DNA of 64,000 nt from Porphyrobacter sp. (GCA_027531395.1 JAPZRO010000001.1:62001-126000); one strand, 5' to 3'. Shown: positions 1 to 8,753, numbered from the stretch's first letter. Numbers and translations are program-made. The notes: a model not told the origin generated them from the sequence alone.

Positions 1-1208
1 CGCAGGGCGTTGCGGCTCGCGATCATCTCCAGCTCGGCCTGCGAATAGCCGCGCCGCGCCAGTTCCACGAACAGCGCAGGATAGCCGCTGACATCCTCCA
101 TCCCCACCGGACCGGTCGGCATCCCGTCATAATCGCCGCCGATGCCGATATGCTCGACGCCGGCCACCTTGCGGATGTGATCGATATGATCGGCGACATC
201 GCTGATCGTGCTCTTGGGCTCGGGATTGCTCGCGAGCCACGCATCCATCGCCGTCGCCGCCGCCTCCGGATTGCCGAGGTGCACCACCCGCAGCCGCGCT
301 ATCTCGGCATTGCGGCGCGCGTCCCACTGGCGCAGGTCCTCGTTGATGAAGCGCGGCAGCGCCACCACCATCACGATCCCGCCATTCTCCGGCAGGCGCG
401 CCAGCACGCTGTCGGGCACGTTGCGCGGATGCGGGGTCACGCCGCGCGCGCCCGAATGGCTGAAGATCACCGGCGCGCGCGCCACATCCAGCGCGTCCAT
501 CATCACCTTCTCGCTGACGTGGCTGAGGTCGACCAGCATCCCCAGCCGGTTCATCTCGCGCACCACGTCCTTGCCGAAATCGGTGAGGCCGCCGTGCTTG
601 GGATTGTCGGTCGCGGCATCGGCCCAGGGGGTGTTGCTGTTGTGGGTGAGCGTCATGTAACGCGCGCCCATCGCGTAGAACTGGCGCAGCACACCGAGGT
701 TCGAGCCGATCGAATAGCCGCCCTCCATCCCTAGCAGCGAGGCGATCCGCCCGTCGCGCATCGCGGTTTCGACCTGATCGGCGGTCTCGACATAGCGCAT
801 CGCCTGCGAATAGCGGGCGATAAGGCGCTTGGTGACGTCGATCTGCTCGATGGTCTGCTGGACCGCGGCCGCCTCGTCGGCGTTGTGCGGGACATAGACC
901 GACCAGAACTGCGCGCCGACCTTGCCGGTCTTGAGCCGGTTGAGATCGGTGTGCATCGCGCCCTCCCCGGCTGCTGGATCGGCGGTGGGAAGCGTGTCGG
1001 TGAAGTCGAAGTCGTTGATCTGGTTGTTCAAGCGCGAACGCAGCTGGCCAGGCGTGTCATTGTGGCCGTCGAACACCGGCGCCGCCTCGAGCGCCGCCTG
1101 CGCGGTGGCGACCGCCTGCTCCTCGCTGATCTTCTGGGCAGCGGCGGGCGCGGCCAGCATCAAGGCGGTGGCAAGGGCGAGAAGAACGCGCGGGGCAGTG
1201 GCTTGCAT
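1..1208 (-). CDS. Secreted membrane-dipeptidase family (peptidase M19) enzyme, C-terminus cut by window edge
   Basis: Zinc dipeptidase of the renal dipeptidase type, expected in the periplasm, where it hydrolyses dipeptides. The reading frame runs leftward from an ATG at 1208 and stays open to base 1, so the C-terminus is missing. The first 25 residues form a clear signal peptide ending AAPAAAQ. A metal-binding DGHND lies at residues 47-51 (His49 and Asp51 as ligands), followed by the family blocks LLGMEGGYSIG, YMTLTHNSNTPWAD, LVDLSHVSE, PVIFSHSGARGVTPHPRNVPD and GIGGDYDG. It is transcribed away from the cupin gene at 1262. Family assignment is firm; the substrate is not visible. Confidence 0.9.
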   Translation of the reverse strand, partial: MQATAPRVLLALATALMLAAPAAAQKISEEQAVATAQAALEAAPVFDGHNDTPGQLRSRLNNQINDFDFTDTLPTADPAAGEGAMHTDLNRLKTGKVGAQFWSVYVPHNADEAAAVQQTIEQIDVTKRLIARYSQAMRYVETADQVETAMRDGRIASLLGMEGGYSIGSNLGVLRQFYAMGARYMTLTHNSNTPWADAATDNPKHGGLTDFGKDVVREMNRLGMLVDLSHVSEKVMMDALDVARAPVIFSHSGARGVTPHPRNVPDSVLARLPENGGIVMVVALPRFINEDLRQWDARRNAEIARLRVVHLGNPEAAATAMDAWLASNPEPKSTISDVADHIDHIRKVAGVEHIGIGGDYDGMPTGPVGMEDVSGYPALFVELARRGYSQAELEMIASRNAL

Positions 1209-1261
1209 GTCTGGAAAAACTCCCGGTAAGGCGGTCCTGACGGCTTGGGACAGGGACCACC

Positions 1262-1705
1262 ATGAGCGATAGCGCGCAAAACCTCATCGAACAATTGGGC
1301 CTCGCCGCCCACCCCGAAGGCGGGTGGTACAAGGAAACGTGGCGGGGCGAGCCGACGACAGCAGGACGTGCAAGCGGCACCGCGATCATCTTCCTGCTCA
1401 AGGCCGGCGAGGCCTCGCACTGGCACACGGTCGATGCGGCCGAGCTGTGGCTGTGGCAGGCGGGCGATCCGGTCGAGCTGCGGCTTGCGGCGAGCGATGC
1501 GGGGCCGGTGCGCTCGGTGATCCTCGGCGCGGATGTGGCGGCGGGCCAGCAGTTGCAGGGTCTGGTCGCGCCGCACGAATGGCAGGCGGCCCGCCCGCAT
1601 GGCGAGGCGGTGCATGGCTACAGCCTCGTATCCTGTGTGGTCGTGCCGGGGTTCGACTTTGCCGGCTTCACCCTAGCCCCGCCGGGCTGGGAACCGGGCC
1701 AATGA
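1262..1705 (+). CDS. DUF985-type cupin protein
   Basis: A 147-residue single-domain cupin of the DUF985 family. The diagnostic HPEGGWYKETWR starts at residue 17. A beta-barrel core contains SHWH (residues 52-55) and an acidic residue in AELW that could bind a metal. Members are soluble and poorly characterised; some are described as sugar epimerase-like, so no reaction is assigned. The stop overlaps the start of the following membrane-protein gene (ATGA), so the two are translationally coupled. Confidence 0.85.
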   Translation: MSDSAQNLIEQLGLAAHPEGGWYKETWRGEPTTAGRASGTAIIFLLKAGEASHWHTVDAAELWLWQAGDPVELRLAASDAGPVRSVILGADVAAGQQLQGLVAPHEWQAARPHGEAVHGYSLVSCVVVPGFDFAGFTLAPPGWEPGQ

Positions 1706-2109
1706 TCCGCATCGGCCTGCGCCCTGTGCTAAGGTGGCTGCTCGCCGCATTCTATCTGCTGGCGGGGGTGATCCACCTCGTCAGGCCCGCCCCGTTCCTG
1801 ACGATCATGCCCGGATGGGTGCCCGCGCCCGAGGCCGTGGTGCTGTGGACGGGAGTGGCCGAGATCCTCGGCGCGATCGGGCTGGTGCAGCCCTTCTCGC
1901 CGCCCCTGCGCCGCGCGGCAGGCTGGGGGCTGGCGCTCTATGCGCTGTGCGTGTGGCCGGCCAACATCAACCATTTCATCATCGACATAGGACGCGCGGA
2001 CGGCGGGCTGGGCCTTGCCTATCACGTCCCGCGGATGTTCGCGCAGCCGGTGATCATCTGGCTGGCGATCTGGGTCAGCCGGACAAACAAAACGGCGCGC
2101 GAAGCCTGA
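1702..2109 (+). CDS. DoxX-like integral membrane protein
   Basis: A 135-residue protein with four hydrophobic segments (roughly residues 8-26, 45-66, 75-92 and 110-128). Its layout matches short DoxX/DoxX-like membrane proteins, including the MPGWVPAPEAVVLWTGVAEILGAIGL block in the first half. The start is fixed by the ATGA overlap with the upstream cupin gene. Molecular function in this family is mostly unknown; some members are linked to quinone or thiosulfate oxidation, which nothing here supports. Confidence 0.7.
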   Translation: MIRIGLRPVLRWLLAAFYLLAGVIHLVRPAPFLTIMPGWVPAPEAVVLWTGVAEILGAIGLVQPFSPPLRRAAGWGLALYALCVWPANINHFIIDIGRADGGLGLAYHVPRMFAQPVIIWLAIWVSRTNKTAREA

Positions 2110-2161
2110 GAGCCCCGCGCGCCGCTTGCCGAACATCCCGCCAGTTGGCGGGGCGTCAATC

Positions 2162-2413
2162 TCAGCTCAGATGCTTCGAGACCGCAGCGGTCATCTTGAA
2201 CATCGAGATCTGGTCCTTGCCGATCACCGCGCCGAGCTTGGCATCGGGATTGATCTGACGCTTGTCCTTGCTGTCCTGCAGGCCGTTGGCCTTGATGTAT
2301 TCCCACACCTTCGAGGTCACCTGGGCGCGGGTCATCGGGCCCTTGCCGATCAGCGCTTCGAGATCCCCCGAAAGCGTCACCGGCTTCTGCAGTGCGTTGG
2401 TCGTTCCAGCCAT
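2162..2413 (-). CDS. SWIB/MDM2-domain protein
   Basis: An 83-residue protein that is almost entirely one SWIB domain (about residues 12-80), with the helix block SGDLEALIGKGPMTRAQVTSKVWEYIK followed by LQD and KRQINPDAKLGAVIG. Stand-alone bacterial SWIB proteins of this size are common in sphingomonads and chlamydiae. Eukaryotic SWIB domains act in chromatin remodelling; the bacterial role is unclear, with a nucleoid or topoisomerase connection suggested by fusions. It lies downstream of the PEBP gene on the same strand. Confidence 0.9.
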   Translation of the reverse strand: MAGTTNALQKPVTLSGDLEALIGKGPMTRAQVTSKVWEYIKANGLQDSKDKRQINPDAKLGAVIGKDQISMFKMTAAVSKHLS

Positions 2414-2444
2414 CTTCTACTCCCTTGTCTTGGTGGCAGGTTGA

Positions 2445-3032
2445 TCAGAAATCGTCGTCTTCCCAGTCCGCATCCTCGTCTCCACCACCGGTAAAGGTGG
2501 CATGGAGCACCGCGCAAGCCGTAATCGTACCTTGCAGTGATGCGAGCAGTTCCGCCCGGCTTGCACCCGGCATCAGCACGAGCGGCAGGTCGGTAGCGAA
2601 AATCTGGAACAGGTAATGGCGCGTCTCGCCTTCGGGCGGATCGGGCAGCAGCCATTCGGAATTGCCGAAAGCGTTCTTGCCCGTGCGCGGCGGCACCTCG
2701 CCTTCGAGCAGCTTGCCACGCTGGCCGGGCAGACCCCAGACCAGCCAGTGGCAGGCGGGCTCTGCACCTTTCGCCGAGGCATCCTCGACGATGATTACCA
2801 GTTCCTGCGAACCCGGCGGCGGCGCGCTCCATTCGAGCGGGGGCGCGACCGCATCCTCTTCCGCGGCGGTGAAGCTGCCATCCAGCTCCTCGCCCGCGGC
2901 GAACGCCGGGCTGGTGAGCGCAAATCCGCCGCGCCCGAGCACCTGCGCCGAGCCAAGCACCGCCGCCGCGAGGCCGGGATGGCGCGCGGGAGCAGGCACT
3001 TTGGCGGCAAGCCAGGCCGGGAAATCAGTCAT
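2445..3032 (-). CDS. YbhB/YbcL-type phosphatidylethanolamine-binding (PEBP) protein
   Basis: A 195-residue PEBP/Raf-kinase-inhibitor-like protein. The domain starts near residue 37 with FALTSPAF. It contains PPLEWS, the variant ligand-site strand ELVIIVEDASAKGAEPACHWLVWGLPG (His in the conserved CHW position) and the late block GETRHYLFQIFATD. No signal peptide is present, so it is probably cytoplasmic. The C-terminus is very acidic. Bacterial members have no agreed substrate. It lies 31 bp upstream of the SWIB gene and may be co-transcribed with it. Confidence 0.88.
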   Translation of the reverse strand: MTDFPAWLAAKVPAPARHPGLAAAVLGSAQVLGRGGFALTSPAFAAGEELDGSFTAAEEDAVAPPLEWSAPPPGSQELVIIVEDASAKGAEPACHWLVWGLPGQRGKLLEGEVPPRTGKNAFGNSEWLLPDPPEGETRHYLFQIFATDLPLVLMPGASRAELLASLQGTITACAVLHATFTGGGDEDADWEDDDF

Positions 3033-3282
3033 GATTCTGTCGCTTCATCGCCCCTGTGCTAGTCCCTTCGAGCCTGCGAGACGAGGCTTGGCCGCGCGGT
3101 TTTCGCCGGATTCTGAGGAAAACCGAACAAAAGCAGTCAAAAACAGCACGGAAATGGCTTTTTCGCAGCCCCGTAATGGCGCTGCTTGCCCTTGGAGCCG
3201 AGACATTGCATCCATGGCGACGCGCCGGATTGCCCCGGCGCAGCCATCCCCCGCCCTGCCCTTACCGGAGTCGCATCCCGCC

Positions 3283-4737
3283 ATGAACGCAGCCCGCACC
3301 GCGCTCAGCACCATCCTTGCCTGCGCTCTCGTGAGCTGCGGCGGCGGCGGATCCTCGCCCCCTCCCACCGGTGGCGGCACGCCGACCCCGACGCCGACCA
3401 GCTCGGCTTGCGCCCTGCGCGCGCAGCAGGACTTCGCCGACTCTGTGCTCAACGAATGGTACCTGTTCCCGAACCTGCTCGCGGTCGCCAATCCGGCGAG
3501 CTTCAACGATCTTCAGGCCTATCTCGACGCCCGCGTCGCCCCGGCCCGCGCCCAGAACCGTGACCGCTTCTTCACCTTTGCGACTTCGATCGCCGAGGAA
3601 AATGCGCTGATCAACTCCGGCTCCTCGGCGGGCTTTGGCATCCGCCTGTTCTACGACACCAATGCCAACCGCGTGTTCGTGACCGAGGCCTTCGAGGGTG
3701 CCAACGGCCTTGCCGCCGGGCTTGACCGCGGCACCGAGATCACCGCGATCGGCACCGCAAGCAACAACCTTCAGAGCGTCGCCAGCCTGATGGCGAGCGG
3801 CGGGCCGCAGGCCGTGGTCAACGCGCTCGGCCCTTCGACCGCAGGCACCGCGCGGGTGCTGCGCTTCATCCAGCAGCCCGGCGGGCCGACGATCGAGCGC
3901 ACCGTCACCAAGTCCGACTTCGCGCTCGATCCGCTGTCCGATCGCTACGGCGCGCTGGTGCTCAATGACGGCAGCAAGCGGGTCGGCTACATCAACCTGC
4001 GCACCTTCATCATCGCCGATGCCTCGGCCCAGCTGCGCGCCGCCTTCGGCCAGTTCGCCGCGCAGGGCGTGACCGAACTGATCATCGACCTTCGCTACAA
4101 CGGCGGCGGGCTGGTCGAGGTGGCCGACATCATGGGCGACCTGATGGGCAAGGGCCGGGTCGGTCAGGTGTGGAGCCGCACCGTGCTGCGCGCATCCAAG
4201 ACGGCCGAGAACGAGACGCGCCTGTTCCGCGCCGAGGCCAACGCGATCACCCCCACCCGCATTGCCTTCATCACCACCAACGCCAGCGCCTCGGCGAGCG
4301 AGCTGGTGACCAATTCGATGATCCCCTATCTCGGCAGCAACATGGCGCTGGTGGGCGGCAACACCTTCGGCAAGCCGGTCGGCCAGTTCGGGTTCGATTT
4401 GCCGAACTGCGACCTGCGGGTGCGCGCGGTGGCGTTCCAGACGGTCAATGCCAATGATCAGGGCGAATACTTCACCGGCCTTGCCAGCGTGGTGCCCAAC
4501 ACCTGCCGCGCCGGGGACGACATCACCCGCCCGCTCGGCGATCCGCGCGAAGCCTCGATCGCGGCGGCACTCGATTTCCTTGCCGGACGGACCTGCACCC
4601 CGATTTCAGGCGCGAAGGGCGATGTCGCCGCCGATGCCGCGCAGCGCGCGCGCGTGGGTCTCGACCTGCCCGAACGCCAGCCGCTCACGCCGGCGCGGCC
4701 GGGCGCGGGCGATCTGGAAATTCCGGGGCTGTTCTAG
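3283..4737 (+). CDS. S41-family (C-terminal-processing-type) peptidase, lipoprotein
   Basis: A 484-residue exported serine protease. An upstream in-frame extension is possible, but the ATG at 3283 gives a clean lipoprotein signal ending LVSC at Cys19, followed by a Gly/Pro/Thr-rich linker. A degenerate PDZ-like segment comes next, then the S41 core: GYINLRTF, ELIIDLRYNGGG, the nucleophile motif NASASASE with Ser335, and the catalytic Lys364 in NTFGKPVG (29 residues later, normal for the Ser-Lys dyad). It should act at the outer face of a membrane on unstructured protein tails. Its last bases overlap the convergent GFA gene by 4 bp. Confidence 0.88.
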   Translation: MNAARTALSTILACALVSCGGGGSSPPPTGGGTPTPTPTSSACALRAQQDFADSVLNEWYLFPNLLAVANPASFNDLQAYLDARVAPARAQNRDRFFTFATSIAEENALINSGSSAGFGIRLFYDTNANRVFVTEAFEGANGLAAGLDRGTEITAIGTASNNLQSVASLMASGGPQAVVNALGPSTAGTARVLRFIQQPGGPTIERTVTKSDFALDPLSDRYGALVLNDGSKRVGYINLRTFIIADASAQLRAAFGQFAAQGVTELIIDLRYNGGGLVEVADIMGDLMGKGRVGQVWSRTVLRASKTAENETRLFRAEANAITPTRIAFITTNASASASELVTNSMIPYLGSNMALVGGNTFGKPVGQFGFDLPNCDLRVRAVAFQTVNANDQGEYFTGLASVVPNTCRAGDDITRPLGDPREASIAAALDFLAGRTCTPISGAKGDVAADAAQRARVGLDLPERQPLTPARPGAGDLEIPGLF

Positions 4738-5141
4738 AGCCCTTCGGGCACTGTCTCGAACCCGGGAATGTCGCCCAGATCGACCCAGCCCTGCTTGGAC
4801 TTGGTGTAGCAATGGAAGGCGGGCTTCAGGATGCTGGTATCGTCCAGCGTCCCGGCCTTGATGAACATCATCCCCGGCGGGCTTTCGACGCGGGTGAACA
4901 CCGGCGAGCCGCAGGTGCCGCAGAACTGCCGCCGCACGGTCGCGCCGCTATCGCCGGTGTCGTTGTAGGTGGTTAGCTCGCCTTCATGCGCCACCGCGCC
5001 CTCGGGCACGCCGATGATCACCGACAGGCTGCTGCCCGCCTGGCGCTGGCAATTCTTGCAATGGCAGGTGACGCACAGCAGCGGATCGCTCTCGCAGGTG
5101 TAGCGCACCTTGCCGCACAGGCAGCCTCCGGTGAGTGTCAT
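4734..5141 (-). CDS. GFA (glutathione-dependent formaldehyde-activating)/CENP-V family protein
   Basis: A 135-residue zinc protein of the GFA family. Cysteine ligands appear as GGCLCGKVRYTC near the N-terminus, CVTCHCKNCQ about residues 30-40, and FCGTCGSPVF about 85-95, the usual two-zinc arrangement. An upstream in-frame ATG at 5171 would add ten atypical residues; the ATG at 5141 is preceded by AGGGGAGAGAG and begins right before the first zinc motif, so it is preferred. Formaldehyde chemistry is established for only a few members; here the substrate is unknown. Confidence 0.88.
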   Translation of the reverse strand: MTLTGGCLCGKVRYTCESDPLLCVTCHCKNCQRQAGSSLSVIIGVPEGAVAHEGELTTYNDTGDSGATVRRQFCGTCGSPVFTRVESPPGMMFIKAGTLDDTSILKPAFHCYTKSKQGWVDLGDIPGFETVPEGL

Positions 5142-5174
5142 GGCGTCTCTCTCCCCTGTTGATCCCCGCAAGCC

Positions 5175-5603
5175 TCAGGGCGCGGGGTCGCCCGTGAAGG
5201 GCTGGCTATCGGTATAGCCGCAGCCCTGCAAAGTCTCCCCGTCCAAAGCGATAGTGGCGACGAAGGGGAAGGCGCGGTCGCTCATTCCGTCGCCGCACTG
5301 GCCGGGGGTGAGCGTAGCGGTAAGCGGCTTGCCGTCGAGAGAGCCGGTGAACCCGAGCCCGCCATTGCCGGCGAAACGGGTGATGGCGAAGCGGGTGCCG
5401 GAGGGGGATTCCGGTGTCGTCCACACGCCCTCGCCCCCTGCGATCCTGAGATTCCAGAACGGTTCCGTGCCCAGCAGCGTCACGACCTCCTCGGGCGCGA
5501 CCGCATCGAAGGCCTTGCCTTCGGGATCGATCCCGTCGGTGCGGGCGGGGGTGCAGGCGGCCACGACCAGCAGCAACGCGAGCGCGGGAAGGCGGAAGGT
5601 CAT
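5175..5603 (-). CDS. COG3650-like lipoprotein of unknown function
   Basis: A 142-residue lipoprotein: the signal MTFRLPALALLLVVAAC ends in a lipobox Cys. The body contains LLGTEPFWNLRI, TRFAG, LTPGQCGDGMSD and a C-terminal ETLQGCGY, a pattern I associate with small COG3650-type periplasmic proteins, sometimes found with META/HslJ-like domains. The start at 5603 removes 17 unlikely upstream residues. No enzymatic residues are recognised. It is divergent from the photolyase-like gene at 5669. Confidence 0.7.
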   Translation of the reverse strand: MTFRLPALALLLVVAACTPARTDGIDPEGKAFDAVAPEEVVTLLGTEPFWNLRIAGGEGVWTTPESPSGTRFAITRFAGNGGLGFTGSLDGKPLTATLTPGQCGDGMSDRAFPFVATIALDGETLQGCGYTDSQPFTGDPAP

Positions 5604-5668
5604 CGCATGTCTCCTCAGTGTGCCGCGAATAGGCCGGAACCAGACCTGCGCCAAGCGGTTGGGCGCGC

Positions 5669-6910
5669 ATGGACTTCACCCCGACCCGCGAGCGCGGCCA
5701 GCTGCGCCTCTCCCAGTTTCTTCCCGCCGCCGGCCGCCACTATGCCGAAAACCGCAATGCCGATGATGGCCCGGACGCCATCGCACTTGGGGGTGGGCGC
5801 GGCAATGTCTCGCAGCTCTCGCCGTGGCTCCACGCGGGGCTGATCGGGGAGGCGGAGGTGCTCCAAGCAGTGCTCGGCCACCACTCCCCGCGCGCCGCCG
5901 AGAAGTTCGTCGCCGAGGTGTTCTGGCGGGTCTACTTCAAGGGCTACCTCGAACAGCGCCCGGCGGTGTGGGCGGACTACTGTGCGGGCCGCGACAAAGC
6001 GCTGGCTGCGATGGAGGGCAATAGCGGCCTGAGAACCGCCTATGCGCAAGCGACCGAGGGGCGCACCGGCATCGAGGCCTTCGATGTCTGGTCGCGGGAG
6101 CTGGTGGAGACCGGCTACCTCCACAACCATGCCCGGATGTGGTTCGCGAGCATCTGGATCTTCACCCTGAAGCTCGACTGGCAGCTGGGCGCGGATTTCT
6201 TCCTGCGGCACCTCATGGATGGCGATGCGGCCTCGAACACGCTCTCGTGGCGCTGGGTCGCGGGGCTGCACACCAAGGGCAAGCACTATCTGGCGCGGGC
6301 CGACAACATCGCCCGCTACACCGCCGGACGGCCCGGCGGCCCGCTCGCGGCACCGGGGCTGGCAGAGGATGCCGCACCGCTCGCCGAGCCGCACGACCAT
6401 CCTCGCTGGCTGCCTGACCTGCCGCCGCCGGTCACCGCAGCAGACCTAGCCCAGCCCTTCGCGCTGCTGCTGCACGACGAGGCCGCGCATCACGCCCCGC
6501 TCGCCCTGCCCGCAGCGCCGGCGCTGGTGATTGGAGCGAGCCGGGCCGGGGCGCGTTCGCCGGGCGCGATCGGCGCGCCTGCCCTGCACTTCACCGAGGG
6601 AGCGATGGCGAGCGGTCTCGCCGAGTCGGCGGCCGCTTTCGGTTGTCCGGTGGTCGAATGGCCCGCGGGTGCGCCGCTGGAGCCGCTATTGGCGCAGGCC
6701 GGGATCACCCGGCTGGCGGTGCCTTACCTGCCCGCCGGCTGGACCCGCGACGCGCTGGCGCCGGGGCTCGCCCCGCTGGCGGCACAGGGCCGGATCGTCA
6801 CCCTGCTCGGCGATCTCGACCGGGCCACATGGCCCCATGCCAAGGCGGGGTTCTTCGGAGTGGCCAAGCAGATCGACGCGCTGCTCGGCGAATGCGGGAT
6901 CGCGGGCTAA
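5669..6910 (+). CDS. Photolyase/cryptochrome-type FAD-binding protein with the FAD domain at the N-terminus
   Basis: A 413-residue flavoprotein. Residues about 1-225 match the helical FAD-binding half of DNA photolyases: SQLSPWLHAG, AEKFVAEVFWRVYFKGY, NHARMWFASIWIF, and the FAD-phosphate and electron-transfer region LMDGDAASNTLSWRWVAG. The alpha/beta antenna domain that normally comes first is absent from the N-terminus. The remaining ~180 residues (LLHDEA, LVIGA, CPVVEWPAGAPLEPLLAQAGI, GRIVTLL) look like a decayed or permuted Rossmann-type domain. A role in light-driven DNA repair or photoreception is inferred from the family only. It overlaps the convergent gene at 6907 by 4 bp. Confidence 0.8.
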   Translation: MDFTPTRERGQLRLSQFLPAAGRHYAENRNADDGPDAIALGGGRGNVSQLSPWLHAGLIGEAEVLQAVLGHHSPRAAEKFVAEVFWRVYFKGYLEQRPAVWADYCAGRDKALAAMEGNSGLRTAYAQATEGRTGIEAFDVWSRELVETGYLHNHARMWFASIWIFTLKLDWQLGADFFLRHLMDGDAASNTLSWRWVAGLHTKGKHYLARADNIARYTAGRPGGPLAAPGLAEDAAPLAEPHDHPRWLPDLPPPVTAADLAQPFALLLHDEAAHHAPLALPAAPALVIGASRAGARSPGAIGAPALHFTEGAMASGLAESAAAFGCPVVEWPAGAPLEPLLAQAGITRLAVPYLPAGWTRDALAPGLAPLAAQGRIVTLLGDLDRATWPHAKAGFFGVAKQIDALLGECGIAG

Positions 6911-7128
6911 GCCTCAGCCACAGCCTCGGCTTCGAGCGCGCGCCGCTCGGCCCGCTCGCGATCGGCCTTGTCGCGCTGCACGGCCGTCTTGCGCGCTTGC
7001 TCGGCAAGGCCGCGCCAGGTCTTTTCCGAGCGCAGCTCGCGCTCGCGCACATTGTCGAGCGTCGCCTTCGCGGCCAGCAGGGCTGCCTCGTCCGCACGTT
7101 CGCAGTAGAATTCGTAGGTCTGGGCCAT
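6907..7128 (-). CDS. Small coiled-coil hypothetical protein
   Basis: A 73-residue, highly charged protein beginning MAQTYEFYCERADEAALLAA and continuing as one long Ala/Arg/Glu-rich amphipathic helix, probably a coiled coil. No signal peptide and no enzymatic motif. It lies downstream of the cold-shock gene on the same strand. I do not recognise a function; similar short helical proteins are common in sphingomonad genomes. Confidence 0.6.
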   Translation of the reverse strand: MAQTYEFYCERADEAALLAAKATLDNVRERELRSEKTWRGLAEQARKTAVQRDKADRERAERRALEAEAVAEA

Positions 7129-7212
7129 GGGTCTGTCCTGCCGGGAGAGGGGAAGGCGGAAGGTGCCCGGCGGGAGCCCGCATTGCTGCGCGCCCCCGCC
7201 CGGCGGTATCGA

Positions 7213-7425
7213 TCAGTCGGCAGCCGACAGGTTGATCGCGCTTTCCTTGCCGTTGCGGCCGCGCTCGAGTTCGTAGTTGAGGCGCTGGTCCTTATCGAGC
7301 GAGTTCATGCCCGCAGCCTGCACCGCAGTGATGTGCACGAAGCTGTCCGACGAGCCATCATCCGGCTGGATGAAGCCATAGCCCTTGTCGGTGTTGAAGA
7401 ACTTCACGGTTCCGGTCTTGCTCAT
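7213..7425 (-). CDS. CspA-family cold-shock protein
   Basis: A 70-residue single cold-shock domain that binds single-stranded nucleic acid. RNP1 is KGYGFIQ (residues 14-20) and RNP2 is DSFVHI (residues 27-32). The start is preceded by GAAAGGAACACCCC. The C-terminal ERGRNGKESAINLSAAD is typical of alphaproteobacterial CspA proteins. A long leader up to the divergent GGDEF gene is available for post-transcriptional control, but no specific element was identified. Confidence 0.95.
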   Translation of the reverse strand: MSKTGTVKFFNTDKGYGFIQPDDGSSDSFVHITAVQAAGMNSLDKDQRLNYELERGRNGKESAINLSAAD

Positions 7426-7700
7426 GGGGTGTTCCTTTCAAGAACAATCAATTGCCCCACCGCGAAATGCGGCGAGGGGTAGTGCGTCGTATCGTCCAAT
7501 GAAAGGAAGTCGTCGTCTGAGAGGCGCCGGGGCCGATGGGTGGAACCAGGGGCAGAGGCGGAGCGCAAATTTCGAAGTCCGTCGCAAATTTCGACGTCAG
7601 CAATGGCTTGATAGCACAGTTTCCCCCGTCCACCTAATCCGTCGTCACGCAGGCTTGCGTTAAGACATTCGCGAGAGGTCCGGCTGTAACCTCGCAGCCC

Positions 7701-8468
7701 ATGCCCCACGCCACTCCCTTCGCGCCGACCGACGGCCCTGCGAGCCCCGCTGCCGCCGGCGGCGCGATGCGCGCGCGGCTGCGGCGCACGGGGCTGTGGG
7801 TGGTGGGCGGATCGGTGTTCGCCTCGGCCGCCTTTGCCCATCTGTCCTTCACCCTGTTCGGCGAGCTCGACTACGCCGGCACCATGATCGCCGCGGTGCT
7901 GATCCCGCTGGTGGTTTCCAGCCTCGCCTTCGGCTGGATCGCCTCGCTCACGCTGCGGCTCGAAGCCTCGCGCGCCGATCTCGAACGCCTCGCCCATCAG
8001 GACGCGCTGACCGGCATCGCCAACCGCCGCGCCGCGCTGCGGCGGCTGGAGAGCTGGGCCGCAGAGCCGGTGCCGATCGCGCTGGCGCTGGCCGATCTCG
8101 ACCACTTCAAGCACGTCAACGACCGGCTCGGCCATGACGGCGGGGACGCCAGCCTCGTCCACTTTGCCGCGATGCTGCGCAAGCTGGTGCCGGCCGACTG
8201 GCTGATCGCGCGGATCGGCGGCGAGGAATTCCTGCTCGCCGCGCGCGGGCTCGACCCTGCCGACTTCGGCGCGCGGATCGAGGCGGTGCGCACCGCGATC
8301 GCCATCACCCCGCTGATCACGCCCGCCGGCCCGTGGCACCTCACCGCCAGCTTCGGCATCGCCGCGCGGAGCGGCACGGAAGGCGTCGACCGCCTCATCA
8401 CCCGCGCCGACACCGCGCTCTACGCCGCCAAACAGGGCGGTCGGAACCGCACGGAGCGGGCGGCTTAG
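7701..8468 (+). CDS. Membrane-anchored GGDEF diguanylate cyclase
   Basis: A 255-residue protein with two N-terminal transmembrane helices (about residues 30-50 and 60-82), then a GGDEF domain from about residue 92 (HQDALTGIANRRA). The active-site loop is GGEEF at residues 173-177, intact for condensing two GTP into cyclic-di-GMP. The position of the usual RxxD inhibitory site upstream of the loop reads VPAD, so product inhibition through that site is unlikely. There is no recognisable sensory domain beyond the short membrane hairpin. Confidence 0.92.
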   Translation: MPHATPFAPTDGPASPAAAGGAMRARLRRTGLWVVGGSVFASAAFAHLSFTLFGELDYAGTMIAAVLIPLVVSSLAFGWIASLTLRLEASRADLERLAHQDALTGIANRRAALRRLESWAAEPVPIALALADLDHFKHVNDRLGHDGGDASLVHFAAMLRKLVPADWLIARIGGEEFLLAARGLDPADFGARIEAVRTAIAITPLITPAGPWHLTASFGIAARSGTEGVDRLITRADTALYAAKQGGRNRTERAA

Positions 8469-8476
8469 TTTGTTTC

Positions 8477-8753
8477 ATGACCGCGCCTCCGCGCGGTCGT
8501 CCTCGGCGCTGTTCCTGCCGCTGCGCGGCAGGGCGCCTGCGGCTCGCGCCGTGCGCTCGCGGCCCTTGCAGGGCCGAAACAGCGCCACTTTCGGAGCATG
8601 GAAGGGCGCACTGGCTCGGCGCGCAGCGCCGCAAGGCCGAACGGCCGCCCGCAGGTGCTCCGGAGCGAAGCGGAGGAAACAGCACCGAGGACGCACCCGC
8701 GGAGGCGGGTGCGCAATAAAAGAACAAAGTTGACAAAGGTGACACCGTGTCAC
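8477..8753. repeat. Intergenic element of nested inverted repeats between GGDEF and HTH genes
   Basis: This stretch has no convincing gene. It is built of nested palindromes: CCGCGCCTCCGCGCGG near 8480, GGCCCTTGCAGGGCC near 8560, and GCACCCGCGGAGGCGGGTGC near 8695. The outer arms also pair over about 200 bp: GTCCTCGGCGCTGTTCCT on the left against AGGAAACAGCACCGAGGAC on the right. At its right edge GTGACACCGTGTCAC (8739-8753) is a perfect palindrome overlapping the stop of the next gene. It looks like a mobile or repetitive intergenic sequence; copy number cannot be seen here. Confidence 0.55.

Noticed and set aside
2662..3282. N-terminal extension of the S41 lipoprotein from an ATG at 2662
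   Set aside because: It is antisense to the PEBP gene and would bury the lipoprotein signal that starts at 3283.
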